From an uncultured Bacilli bacterium (GTDB lineage Bacteria; Bacillota_I; Bacilli_A; RF39; UBA660), in contig CARZYU010000007.1 in the NCBI GenBank assembly GCA_949113215.1, positions 1 to 29,216 of the forward strand: a stretch of 29,216 nt of DNA, in the 5' to 3' direction. The notes beneath the pieces are model-generated. The model was not told the DNA's origin, made no database searches, and worked only from the letters and a program-made list of their open reading frames with translations. How positions within the stretch are numbered: the stretch's first letter is position 1; each line of letters begins with the position of its first letter. Both the position numbers and the translations under genes were made by a program. Below, piece after piece: positions 7,059-14,433 of the stretch.

Positions 7059-9368
7059 ATGTTTTCAAAGTTTAGTGAAGAGGCTCAGAAGGTTTTGGTG
7101 TTGGCAAAAAAGGAAATGACGGATTTAAAACATCCTTATGTGGGAAGTGAACATTTATTGTTGGCGATTCTTTCCTTACCGAAATTGGAAGTGACAAAGA
7201 AGTTGGGAACCTATCATTTGAATTACGATGTTTTCCGTCAAGAATTAATCAATGTTGTAGGAATGGGAAGTGAAAGTAATCATTGGTTCTTGTATACTCC
7301 TTTATTAAAGAGGGTAATGGAAAGTGCCATTCTCGATAGCAAAGAAAAGGGCGATGAGGAAGTTACGGTTGAGCATTTGCTGCTTGCTTTATTAGAAGAA
7401 GGAGAAGGCGTAGCCATTCGTATTTTACTTGGGTTAAATATTGATTTGGATGCAATCTACAATGAATTTACGACACGTTTGACTCCGAAAAAAGGAAAGA
7501 ATAAAAAGAAATTATTGGTAGAAGAATTTGCAGTTGATTTTAATAAAAAAGCCAAAGAAAACGAAGTGGATCCCGTCATCGGAAGAGAAGATGAAATTGG
7601 TCGTTTGATTGAGATTCTTCTTCGCCGTACCAAAAACAATCCTGTTTTAATTGGAGAGGCCGGTGTTGGAAAGACGGCAATCGTGGAAGAACTTGCTAGG
7701 CGCATTGTAGAGGGGAGAGTTCCTTATCAACTAAATGGAAAACGTATTCTTTCGTTATCGATGGCCGGAATTGTAGCGGGGACAAAGTATCGTGGAGAGT
7801 TTGAAGAACGCGTTGGAAAGATTTTGAAAGAACTAGAAACCAATTCGGATTTGATTCTATTTATCGATGAGATTCATACCTTGGTAGGAGCAGGGGGTGC
7901 CGAAGGTGCGATCGATGCATCCAATATTTTAAAACCGGTTTTAGCCCGAGGTAAAATTCGTTTGATTGGTGCGACAACAACGGGGGAATATAAAAAATTC
8001 ATCGCTCCAGATCGGGCCTTGGATCGTAGATTTCAGACGATTTGTGTAGAAGAGCCTGACGAAGAAGGTGTGTTTCAAATTTTAATGAAGTTGAAACCAA
8101 TTTATGAATCTTATCATGGAGTGTTGGTACCAGAGGAAATTCTTCATACGATCGTAGCGTTATCGAATCGTTATATTTACGATCGAAAGCAACCAGATAA
8201 AGCGATCGATATTTTAGACGAGGTATGCGCAAAAGTTTCGATTGTTAAGAGTAAGCAAGATTTGGCTTTGGAGGAATTGAATGGTCAAATTCATTCGTTG
8301 CAACTTTCCAAAAACGAAGCAATTGTAAAGCAAGATTTTGAAAAGGCCTCTCTATTGAAACGTGAAGAGCAGAAATTAGAAAATGATAAAAATCACTTGG
8401 AACTAAAAGCCATGGATAAACGAAGTATTCGTACTGTTACCAAAGAAATGGTTGCAGAGGTCATTCACTTGAAAACAAAGATCCCTGTTTATGAAATTCA
8501 AAATGAAGATCGAAAGAAATTAAAACAATTGGAAAAAAGTTTGAATCAGAAGATTTTAGGGGAGGAAAAAGTGATTCATGAGATCAGTAATGTGACGAAG
8601 AAGATCAGACTTGGCTTAAAAAGAAGAAATCATCCGTACTCTTTTCTTTTGGTGGGACCTACTGGAGTGGGTAAGACTGTCTTGGCAAAAGAATATGCGA
8701 ATGTATTTTATGGAAAAGATCATTTGATTCGTTTGGATATGAGTGAATACAAGGAAAGCTTTACCGTTAGTAAGATCATTGGTTCCCCTCCTGGATATGT
8801 CGGTTATAGTGATTATAACAATGTTGCGGAGGAAATTAAGAATCATCCTCATTCGGTTTTGCTCTTAGATGAAATTGAAAAGGCTCATCCTAGTGTCTTG
8901 CATTTATTCTTACAAGTACTAGATGAGGGATATTTGAAAGATGCGAAAGGTGATACGATTCGTTTTGATAACGTCACTATCTTTATGACTTCAAACTTGG
9001 GATTTGAACATGATTCGGTTGGTTTTCAAGAAAAGAGTAGTGAAAACATCCTATCTTCCTTGAAAGAATACTTTAGTATGGAGTTTTTAAATCGTATTGA
9101 CCAGGTGTTCGTATTCGATCCGATTTCAAAGGAAACAATCCACAAAATTGTGGAAAAAAGATTGCGAGATGTGAAAAAACGTTATCAGGAAGAACAAATT
9201 CAAGTTAGCTTTTCTCCAAATATTGTGGAAGAAATTATTTCTTTGTCACAATATGAGAAATTTGGTGCTAGAAAAGTGGATAAAATTATAAGCGATAAAT
9301 TAGATTTATACATCATCGATCAAATTTTAAATGGAGAGAAAAGAATAAAGGTCAATACGCTTTCTTGA
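7059..9368 (+). CDS. clpC: Clp protease ATPase subunit ClpC
   Basis: This two-ring AAA+ unfoldase feeds substrates to ClpP. Two Clp N-terminal repeats come first (about residues 1-45 and 80-130). AAA-1 follows with Walker A GEAGVGKT (199-206) and Walker B LILFIDEIH (265-273). The coiled middle domain carries a UVR motif (about 419-440), which marks ClpC rather than ClpB. AAA-2 has GPTGVGKT (533-540) and LLLDEIEKAH (601-610). A VGF loop (654-656) should dock on ClpP. The 769 residues are slightly short of the Bacillus protein. GGAGGG precedes the ATG at 7059. In Bacillus, clpC follows ctsR-mcsA-mcsB; none of these is present here, so heat-shock control must differ or act in trans. Confidence 0.96.
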   Translation: MFSKFSEEAQKVLVLAKKEMTDLKHPYVGSEHLLLAILSLPKLEVTKKLGTYHLNYDVFRQELINVVGMGSESNHWFLYTPLLKRVMESAILDSKEKGDEEVTVEHLLLALLEEGEGVAIRILLGLNIDLDAIYNEFTTRLTPKKGKNKKKLLVEEFAVDFNKKAKENEVDPVIGREDEIGRLIEILLRRTKNNPVLIGEAGVGKTAIVEELARRIVEGRVPYQLNGKRILSLSMAGIVAGTKYRGEFEERVGKILKELETNSDLILFIDEIHTLVGAGGAEGAIDASNILKPVLARGKIRLIGATTTGEYKKFIAPDRALDRRFQTICVEEPDEEGVFQILMKLKPIYESYHGVLVPEEILHTIVALSNRYIYDRKQPDKAIDILDEVCAKVSIVKSKQDLALEELNGQIHSLQLSKNEAIVKQDFEKASLLKREEQKLENDKNHLELKAMDKRSIRTVTKEMVAEVIHLKTKIPVYEIQNEDRKKLKQLEKSLNQKILGEEKVIHEISNVTKKIRLGLKRRNHPYSFLLVGPTGVGKTVLAKEYANVFYGKDHLIRLDMSEYKESFTVSKIIGSPPGYVGYSDYNNVAEEIKNHPHSVLLLDEIEKAHPSVLHLFLQVLDEGYLKDAKGDTIRFDNVTIFMTSNLGFEHDSVGFQEKSSENILSSLKEYFSMEFLNRIDQVFVFDPISKETIHKIVEKRLRDVKKRYQEEQIQVSFSPNIVEEIISLSQYEKFGARKVDKIISDKLDLYIIDQILNGEKRIKVNTLS

Positions 9369-9395
9369 TTGATCTTTTTCTTTTTATGATAAAAT
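9369..9395 (+). promoter_or_regulatory. Possible promoter of the 154-residue gene
   Basis: An extended -10 TGATAAAAT (core 9390-9395) is preceded by TTGATC (9369-9374) at a short 15-base spacing; TTGATT at 9365 would give 19 bases. The -35 assignment is uncertain. Confidence 0.4.
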
Positions 9396-9418
9396 GGGAG
9401 TAGAGAGAAGGGAATACT

Positions 9419-9883
9419 ATGACCATAGAAGAGTTAAATGCAGTAAAGGAAAATAGATGTTTGTATGAATACGACCACGTTTTTTATGATAGAAATAAAT
9501 TGGAGCGTGTCAAAGGAAATATCAAAATTGCTACTTCTTTGATTGATGTGTTTGCAAAACATGGCCATTTAGAAGGGGCATTTGAACCAGCGTATCTTCG
9601 TGTCATCGATACGATGATCGATGCCAATATTAGTGAAGATAAGATTCTTTCTTCTTTGTCCGATGCCTTTTTGTTAGCGGATACCCTTCCAAAAGAATTG
9701 TTGACGCTCGAGACTTTGGAGGCAAGGCAAGCAACTTCCTCTCAAGGGAGAAAGAAAAATCATCTTGTCTCTACTTTGTGTTGCTTTCAATTATTTGTCA
9801 TTCATTTAAAACAACTTGGTTTATCCGATGATCTCTTGAAAGGTTGTCTTGGTGAACATTTGACAAAAGGGGTTAAGAGATAG
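9419..9883 (+). CDS. Protein of unknown function between clpC and cysS
   Basis: I do not recognise this 154-residue protein. It has no signal peptide and no clear membrane segment, and looks mostly helical. A Lys/Arg-containing N-terminal half (KLERVKGNIKIATSLIDVF) is followed by Leu-rich helices in the second half. There are two adjacent Cys in the segment STLCCFQLF and another near the C-terminus, but no regular metal-binding spacing. ATG 9419 is preceded by GAAGGG. It has its own likely promoter and ends 60 bases before cysS. In Bacillus this interval holds radA, disA, ispD, ispF, gltX and cysE. This gene shows no resemblance to any of them. Confidence 0.75.
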   Translation: MTIEELNAVKENRCLYEYDHVFYDRNKLERVKGNIKIATSLIDVFAKHGHLEGAFEPAYLRVIDTMIDANISEDKILSSLSDAFLLADTLPKELLTLETLEARQATSSQGRKKNHLVSTLCCFQLFVIHLKQLGLSDDLLKGCLGEHLTKGVKR

Positions 9884-9918
9884 AAGTTCTATCACATAAT
9901 TATTCGATAAACTAATAG

Positions 9919-9924
9919 TATAAT
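9919..9924 (+). promoter_or_regulatory. -10 box of cysS
   Basis: TATAAT at 9919-9924; no convincing -35 box lies at 16-18 bases. The cysS Shine-Dalgarno GAAGGGTGA starts at about 9931, so the leader would be very short and leaves no space for a T-box. Confidence 0.45.
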
Positions 9925-9943
9925 AAAAAAGAAGGGTGAAAGT

Positions 9944-11356
9944 ATGAAGTTATATAATACATTATCTAGATCAATCGAAGAATTCGTTCCTCACGAGGAA
10001 GGAAAAGTGAAACTTTATACCTGTGGTCCTACGGTATATCATTATGCTCATATTGGAAATTTACGTAGTTATATTATGGAAGATGTTTTGGAAAAAGGCC
10101 TTCGTTATTTGGGATATGATGTGAAACGGATTATGAATATTACCGATGTTGGACATTTGACGAGTGATGCTGATTCTGGGGAAGACAAGATGGTAAAAGG
10201 CGCTAAAAGAGAAAACAAATCGGTGCTTGAAATAGCGGAGTTTTATACTTCCGAATTTCAAAAAGATTGTGCTAAGTTAAATATTAAATGGCCAGATACC
10301 GTTGTTCCAGCAACTTCGTTAATAGAAGATTATATTAAGTTTATACAGAAATTAGAAGCTACTGGTTATGCTTACATCGCTGGTGGTAACGTTTATTTTG
10401 ATACTTCAAAACTTGATCATTATTATGTTTTAACGAATCATACCGAAGACTCCCTAAAAGAAGCAGTGAGAAGCGATGTAGAAGTAGACGAGAACAAGAA
10501 AAATAAAACAGACTTCGTTTTATGGTTTACGAAATCCAAATTTGATTCTCAAGAGTTAAAATGGGATTCTCCTTGGGGAGTAGGGTACCCTGGATGGCAT
10601 ATAGAATGTTCTTGCATATCACTTAACTATTTAGGAGAATACTTGGATATTCATTGTGGAGGAGTAGACAATATCTTCCCCCACCATACCAATGAAATAG
10701 CGCAAACGGAAAGCTTTATCGGTCATAAATGGTGTAATTATTGGTTTCATGTAGAGCATTTGAATGATGCAACTGGTAAAATGAGTAAGTCGAAAGGTGA
10801 TTTTTTAACGGTATCTCTTCTCGAAGATAAAGGATATGATCCTCTTAGTTATCGTTATTTCTGTTTGAATTCTCACTATCGTAAGCAGTTGGTATTTTCT
10901 TATGATTCCTTGGATGGAGCACAAAAAGCTTATTTTAAATTGAGAGAGAAAACTTCTTCTTTAAAGAAGGACTCTATCGAACAGAACGAGTTAATGCAAC
11001 GCTATCAGGAAAAATTCCAAGATGCCATAGAAAATGATTTGAATACGGCTTCGATGATGACTGTTTTATACGATGTGTTAAAAGAAAAAGAATTGACGGA
11101 TGCGGAAAAATATTTTTTAGTAAAAGACTTTGATACAGTGTTATCTTTGGATTTATTAATTCCTTATGAGGCTGGTTCTGCTAGTGGGGATGAAGATATC
11201 TCTTCGGAAGAAATTCTTGTGAAAATAGAACAACGGGCTCAAGCGAAGAGAGATAAAAACTTTGCTTTGGCGGACCAAATACGAGAAGAATTACTTCAAG
11301 AAGGAATTCGGCTAATGGATGGAAGAGATGGTACAACGTTTGAACGGATAAAATAA
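9944..11356 (+). CDS. cysS: Cysteinyl-tRNA synthetase
   Basis: This class I synthetase charges tRNA-Cys. Residues 27-34 (CGPTVYHY) contain the first zinc Cys, directly followed by the HIGH-type motif HIGN (36-39). ECSCIS and the segment DIHCGGVDNIFPHHTNE supply further zinc ligands and the active-site histidines that recognise cysteine. The KMSKS loop is intact at 279-283 (GKMSKSKGDFLT). The C-terminal helical domain ends with a DALR-like region (AKRDKNFALADQIREEL). The 470 residues are normal. ATG 9944 has GAAGGGTGA upstream. The next gene starts 14 bases after the stop, so they are probably co-transcribed. The link to mrnC-rlmB downstream is as in Bacillus, but interrupted here by two genes. 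Confidence 0.97.
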   Translation: MKLYNTLSRSIEEFVPHEEGKVKLYTCGPTVYHYAHIGNLRSYIMEDVLEKGLRYLGYDVKRIMNITDVGHLTSDADSGEDKMVKGAKRENKSVLEIAEFYTSEFQKDCAKLNIKWPDTVVPATSLIEDYIKFIQKLEATGYAYIAGGNVYFDTSKLDHYYVLTNHTEDSLKEAVRSDVEVDENKKNKTDFVLWFTKSKFDSQELKWDSPWGVGYPGWHIECSCISLNYLGEYLDIHCGGVDNIFPHHTNEIAQTESFIGHKWCNYWFHVEHLNDATGKMSKSKGDFLTVSLLEDKGYDPLSYRYFCLNSHYRKQLVFSYDSLDGAQKAYFKLREKTSSLKKDSIEQNELMQRYQEKFQDAIENDLNTASMMTVLYDVLKEKELTDAEKYFLVKDFDTVLSLDLLIPYEAGSASGDEDISSEEILVKIEQRAQAKRDKNFALADQIREELLQEGIRLMDGRDGTTFERIK

Positions 11357-11370
11357 GGAGGCGAACGAAA

Positions 11371-12069
11371 ATGTTCTATTATGGATGGTTTGATTATACG
11401 GGTTATTTTTTGGTGATCATTGGTGCGATGATTACTGTTGTTGCCGACCTTTATATTAATTCTAATTATCGTAAGTATAAAAGAAGAAAAGTTCAAAATG
11501 GTCTTACGGGTTGTGAAGTTGCCCAAACTATTTTAAAAGCAAACGGTCTAGAAGATGTTTATGTGGTTGAGACAAGAGGAATGTTATCCGATCATTACGA
11601 TCCAACTAGGAAAGTCGTACGTCTATCGAAAGATGTTTTTCATGGAAGTAGCATTGCTTCTACGAGCGTAGCAGCTCATGAATGTGGGCATGCGATTCAA
11701 GATAAAGTAGGATATGCTCCTCTTCGTTTTCGTTCCTTTTTAATTCCCTTTGTCAATATTGGTTCTCACCTTGGATATTTGATTGTTGTATTGGGTCTTT
11801 TGTTTGGACATCCTAATATTGCTTGGGGTGGAGTTGGTTTGCTTTTACTTCTTTTGCTGTTTCAATTAGTCACTTTGCCAGTAGAGTTCAATGCTTCCAA
11901 AAGAGCAGGAGAGGAACTTCAAAAGTTACAATTATTATCTTTAGACGAACAACCAGAGAGCAAAAAAATGTTACGCTCTGCTGCCTATACTTATGTAGCA
12001 TCGTTAGCGAATACGATTTTACAATTACTACGACTGGTCATGATTGTAGGAAGTCGTGATGATAACTAA
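11371..12069 (+). CDS. YugP-type membrane zinc metallopeptidase
   Basis: This protein resembles the YugP family of putative neutral zinc metallopeptidases. A first membrane segment spans about residues 8-28. A soluble part carries the zinc motif HECGH (103-107) in VAAHECGHAIQDK. Two closely spaced hydrophobic segments follow (about 118-168), then LPVEFNASKRA, which is also typical of the family and may supply the third ligand. The last helix is moderately hydrophobic. The length of 232 residues is normal. AAGGAGG precedes ATG 11371. It is not part of the Bacillus synteny block at this place and seems to ride behind cysS. The natural substrate of the family is not known to me. Confidence 0.88.
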   Translation: MFYYGWFDYTGYFLVIIGAMITVVADLYINSNYRKYKRRKVQNGLTGCEVAQTILKANGLEDVYVVETRGMLSDHYDPTRKVVRLSKDVFHGSSIASTSVAAHECGHAIQDKVGYAPLRFRSFLIPFVNIGSHLGYLIVVLGLLFGHPNIAWGGVGLLLLLLLFQLVTLPVEFNASKRAGEELQKLQLLSLDEQPESKKMLRSAAYTYVASLANTILQLLRLVMIVGSRDDN

Positions 12070-12106
12070 AAAGGTTTATTCTAATTAGAATAAACCTTTA
12101 TTTTTT
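12070..12106. terminator. Bidirectional terminator, 30-bp perfect palindrome
   Basis: Bases 12070-12099 form a perfect palindrome (14-bp arms around a 2-base centre). T-runs flank it on both strands (12101-12106 on plus; the A-run ending at 12072 on minus). It separates the convergent yugP-like gene and the minus-strand gene, whose stop codon lies inside. Confidence 0.9.
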
Positions 12107-12571
12107 AATGTATTGTCTAATTCCTATTTTTTGAATTGCATTCATTTCGTCTTGAATTCGATAGGCATGATCTTGTACTTGAAACATCATTCGTACCAAA
12201 TGGTCTCTGTTTCTAGCGGTTCGATCTTTTTCTGTAAGAGGTTTGTCCAACAGAATCCATTCTTTTTCTCTTTGAAATAAAATACGTTGTTCATCTTCTA
12301 ATCCGTTTAAATAAAAATGGAGTGATGCTGGAATATGTTCCATTTGTTCTTTTAAACGTTGAACGGTTGCTTCCTCTCCTAGATAAATGGAAAATTCTTT
12401 TTCTTGCGTTATCATTGACTCGACTACCATTACCCTAATGACGTCTACTTTTCTTGTTTTTTTTGGAATGTCAGTAACTTTATTCTTTTTGAGCTGCAAT
12501 TGTTTTAAATACTTCCCAAGATTATCATAAGCGATAAAATTAATCCGAAAAATATTTTTTTCATTTAGCAT
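12098..12571 (-). CDS. Protein of unknown function, only minus-strand gene
   Basis: I do not recognise this 157-residue protein. It has no signal peptide or membrane segment. The N-terminal third is basic (FRINFIAYDNLGKYLKQLQ and Lys-rich stretches). The middle has beta-like segments (VDVIRVMVVES, EFSIYLGEE). The C-terminal third is helical, with many Asp/Arg/Gln residues ending IGIRQYIKK. The start is supported by AAGGAGG (12581-12587) 9 bases upstream of the ATG on the minus strand, and a promoter with TTGAAG and TAAAAT lies behind it. It is transcribed against every other gene in the window and shares its promoter region with mrnC. The clean RBS, promoter and terminator show it is a real gene. 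Confidence 0.8.
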   Translation of the reverse strand: MLNEKNIFRINFIAYDNLGKYLKQLQLKKNKVTDIPKKTRKVDVIRVMVVESMITQEKEFSIYLGEEATVQRLKEQMEHIPASLHFYLNGLEDEQRILFQREKEWILLDKPLTEKDRTARNRDHLVRMMFQVQDHAYRIQDEMNAIQKIGIRQYIKK

Positions 12572-12595
12572 GTTATGGTTCCTCCTTGTTTTTTT

Positions 12596-12623
12596 ATTTT
12601 AAGGGATGAGGAAAAAACTTCAA
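12596..12623 (-). promoter_or_regulatory. Minus-strand promoter of the lone reverse gene
   Basis: Read on the minus strand: TTGAAG (12623-12618), a 16-base spacer, TAAAAT (12601-12596). Its -35 box overlaps the -35 region of the mrnC promoter. Confidence 0.55.
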
Positions 12624-12647
12624 TATTTTTTTTGTCTCGTGTATAAT
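12619..12647 (+). promoter_or_regulatory. Promoter of mrnC-rlmB-sigma operon
   Basis: TATAAT at 12642-12647 with a weak TTCAAT (12619-12624) at a 17-base spacing. The Shine-Dalgarno GGAGGTG is at 12651-12657, so the transcript would start at or inside it. Confidence 0.5.
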
Positions 12648-12650
12648 GAG

Positions 12651-12657
12651 GGAGGTG
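12651..12657 (+). promoter_or_regulatory. Shine-Dalgarno that decides the mrnC start
   Basis: GGAGGTG lies 6 bases before ATG 12664 and downstream of the alternative ATG 12646, which rules that start out. Confidence 0.7.
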
Positions 12658-12663
12658 AAGTGC

Positions 12664-13044
12664 ATGAATGCTTTAGAAATCAATGTTTTGGTTTTGGCCT
12701 ATTTAGGGGATACGATCTATGAGGATTATATTCGAACATATCTTATCCACTTAGGAATTGCTAAGGTGAATGACCTCCAACAGGCTGCTAAAAATTATGT
12801 CAGTGCCAAGTCTCAAGCACACTATTTGAAGTGTTTGATTGATTCAAATCAACTATCAGAAGAAGAATTAGCAATCGTGAAAAGAGCTCGAAACGGAAAG
12901 TCAAAAAGTCATCCGAAAAATTGTGATATAGTGACTTATAGATGTGCTACAGGTTTGGAAGCTTTGATTGGGTTTTTAGAGTTGTCTGAAAAAAGAGAAC
13001 GCATTGATGAAATTATGAAATTTATTTTGGAGGTAGAATCGTGA
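12664..13044 (+). CDS. mrnC: Mini-ribonuclease III
   Basis: Mini-III is an RNase III-like dimer without a dsRNA-binding domain that matures 23S rRNA ends. The catalytic signature is LAYLGDTIYEDYIR near the N-terminus, with the second acidic cluster in the C-terminal segment RCATGLEALIGFLEL. The family motif RARNGKSKSHPKN is also present. I chose ATG 12664 (126 aa). The in-frame ATG at 12646 falls inside the TATAAT and upstream of the Shine-Dalgarno GGAGGTG (12651-12657), which is 6 bases from 12664. The start MNALEINVLVLAYLGD also fits the family better. It overlaps rlmB by four bases (GTGA), the same pair order as in Bacillus. Confidence 0.95.
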   Translation: MNALEINVLVLAYLGDTIYEDYIRTYLIHLGIAKVNDLQQAAKNYVSAKSQAHYLKCLIDSNQLSEEELAIVKRARNGKSKSHPKNCDIVTYRCATGLEALIGFLELSEKRERIDEIMKFILEVES

Positions 13045-13742
13045 TTGTATATGGAAGAAATGTGGCAGTCGAGTTATTACAAAAACCAGAAAAGATCAAA
13101 AGAATTTATTTGCAGAATCACTTTGATGATAAAAAGTTAAATTCTCTGTTAGAAACTTGCAAAAGTAAGATAGTTTGGAAGAGTAAAATGGAATTAGATC
13201 AACTTGCGAAAGAAAATCATCAAGGTATAATTCTGGATGTAAGGGATTACGAGTATTGTTCTCTTTTTGATTTACCGCTTGAGGAAGAATCGTGTTTTCT
13301 TGTTTTAGCTGATCATCTGGAAGATCCTCATAATTTAGGAGCGATCATAAGAACGAGTGAGGCAGCAGGAGTGGATGGTATTATCATTCCTAAGGATCGA
13401 GAAGTTTTAGTGAACGCTACAGTGATGAAGACGAGTGCTGGAGCACTTGAAAATATTGAAGTGTGTCAGGTCACTAATTTGCATCAAACGATAGAAGAGC
13501 TTAAAAAACATGGTTTTTGGATTGTTGGTACTGATATGGAGAATAGTATGGACTATCGTGAGATCGACTATCCAGAAAAGGTCGTTTTGGTTGTTGGAAA
13601 CGAAGGAAAAGGAATGTCGAGATTAGTTAGAGAATCTTGTGATTTTATTGCTCGTATCCCTATGAAAGGAAAGGTCAATAGTCTCAACGCAAGTGTTGCA
13701 GCAGGAATTATGATCTATGAAGTCTTTCGAAACAGAAAGTAG
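13041..13742 (+). CDS. rlmB: 23S rRNA (guanosine-2'-O-) methyltransferase, RlmB/TrmH family
   Basis: This SPOUT-class methyltransferase methylates the 2'-O of a guanosine in 23S rRNA using S-adenosylmethionine. The N-terminal substrate-binding part starts VYGRNVAVELL, typical of RlmB. The three SPOUT motifs are intact: DPHNLGAIIRTSEAAG, VVGNEGKGMS and IPMKGKVNSLNASVAAGI, the last with the Asn-Ser-Leu-Asn segment of the trefoil knot. The 233 residues are normal to slightly short. The GTG start at 13041 overlaps the mrnC TGA and has GGAGG 7 bases upstream. The usual Bacillus neighbour yacP between rlmB and sigH is absent; the sigma gene follows after 8 bases. Confidence 0.94.
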   Translation: MIVYGRNVAVELLQKPEKIKRIYLQNHFDDKKLNSLLETCKSKIVWKSKMELDQLAKENHQGIILDVRDYEYCSLFDLPLEEESCFLVLADHLEDPHNLGAIIRTSEAAGVDGIIIPKDREVLVNATVMKTSAGALENIEVCQVTNLHQTIEELKKHGFWIVGTDMENSMDYREIDYPEKVVLVVGNEGKGMSRLVRESCDFIARIPMKGKVNSLNASVAAGIMIYEVFRNRK

Positions 13743-13750
13743 GGAATAAG

Positions 13751-14392
13751 ATGAAATATCAAGATATCAATGATAATGAACTTGTTTATTTGGTTTGTGA
13801 ACATCACGAAGATGCACAAACTTTTTTATTTCAAAAGTACGAGCCAGTCATTTTATCTATGACAAAAAAATATTTTGATAAAGCACGTTATCTTGGAATT
13901 GAATTTGAAGATTTAAAACAAGAAGCTTATATGGGGTTATCGTTTGCGATGTATCGTTATAATGAAGATAAAGATGTACTATTTTATACGTTTGCGACCG
14001 TATGTATGGAACATCATATTCAAAATTATTTGCGGAGAATGTCTTCCACAAAACATGCCTTATTAAACGAATCGGTCTCTTATGATGGAAAAGAGGAAAG
14101 TATGGGAAGTTATTTTTTGGATCAACTCTCTCTTCACTCCAAAGATACTCCAGAAGAAATTACAGCTTTTCATGAAATATGGACCTTTTTATACGATTTG
14201 TCCTGGCAGATGGATTTTCTAAAGCGAGGGGCTTTTTTATTAAAAATAAGTGGATTTTCTAATTTAGAAATTTCCATTCTTTTAGATCTTTCCCCATCGG
14301 AATGCAAGTCATACATTGGGTCGTCGCTTCGTTTTATTCGAAATTGTTTCAAAAAGAAACGAGGTGCGCTTTTATCCGAATATTGGTTGTAA
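13751..14392 (+). CDS. sigH: Sigma-70 family factor, SigH-position
   Basis: This is a predicted alternative RNA polymerase sigma factor. Residues about 20-105 match sigma region 2: the acidic FEDLKQEAYMGLSFAMYRY, then FYTFATVCMEHHIQNYLRR, the -10 recognition helices. After a variable linker, residues about 140-200 form a region 4 helix-turn-helix (FSNLEISILLDLSPSECKSY), which is degenerate compared with standard members. The position after mrnC-rlmB and upstream of secE-nusG is that of sigH in Bacillus, and 213 residues matches SigH (218). The symbol rests on synteny and domain order; the sequence is diverged. SigH controls early sporulation and competence in Bacillus; its target genes here are unknown. 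The two genes that follow are candidates. Confidence 0.8.
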   Translation: MKYQDINDNELVYLVCEHHEDAQTFLFQKYEPVILSMTKKYFDKARYLGIEFEDLKQEAYMGLSFAMYRYNEDKDVLFYTFATVCMEHHIQNYLRRMSSTKHALLNESVSYDGKEESMGSYFLDQLSLHSKDTPEEITAFHEIWTFLYDLSWQMDFLKRGAFLLKISGFSNLEISILLDLSPSECKSYIGSSLRFIRNCFKKKRGALLSEYWL

Positions 14393-14415
14393 AAAAGTTT
14401 TAGTTGTTATAAAAT
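14387..14415 (+). promoter_or_regulatory. Promoter of the membrane-anchored 234-residue gene
   Basis: TTGTAA (14387-14392, containing the sigma stop codon), a 17-base spacer and TAAAAT (14410-14415). GATAAT directly follows and is an alternative -10. Predicted start lies at the Shine-Dalgarno AGGGTGA (14422). Confidence 0.5.
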
Positions 14416-14433
14416 GATAATAGGGTGACAAGC

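Noticed and set aside
9884..9943. T-box leader for cysS
   Set aside because: The gap of 60 bases is too short and has no T-box sequence or specifier stem.
11823..12059. Plus-strand overlapping frame within the YugP-like gene
   Set aside because: It has no ribosome binding site and the peptidase frame has clear family motifs.
12646..12663. mrnC start at ATG 12646
   Set aside because: It lies in the TATAAT and upstream of the Shine-Dalgarno, which serves ATG 12664.
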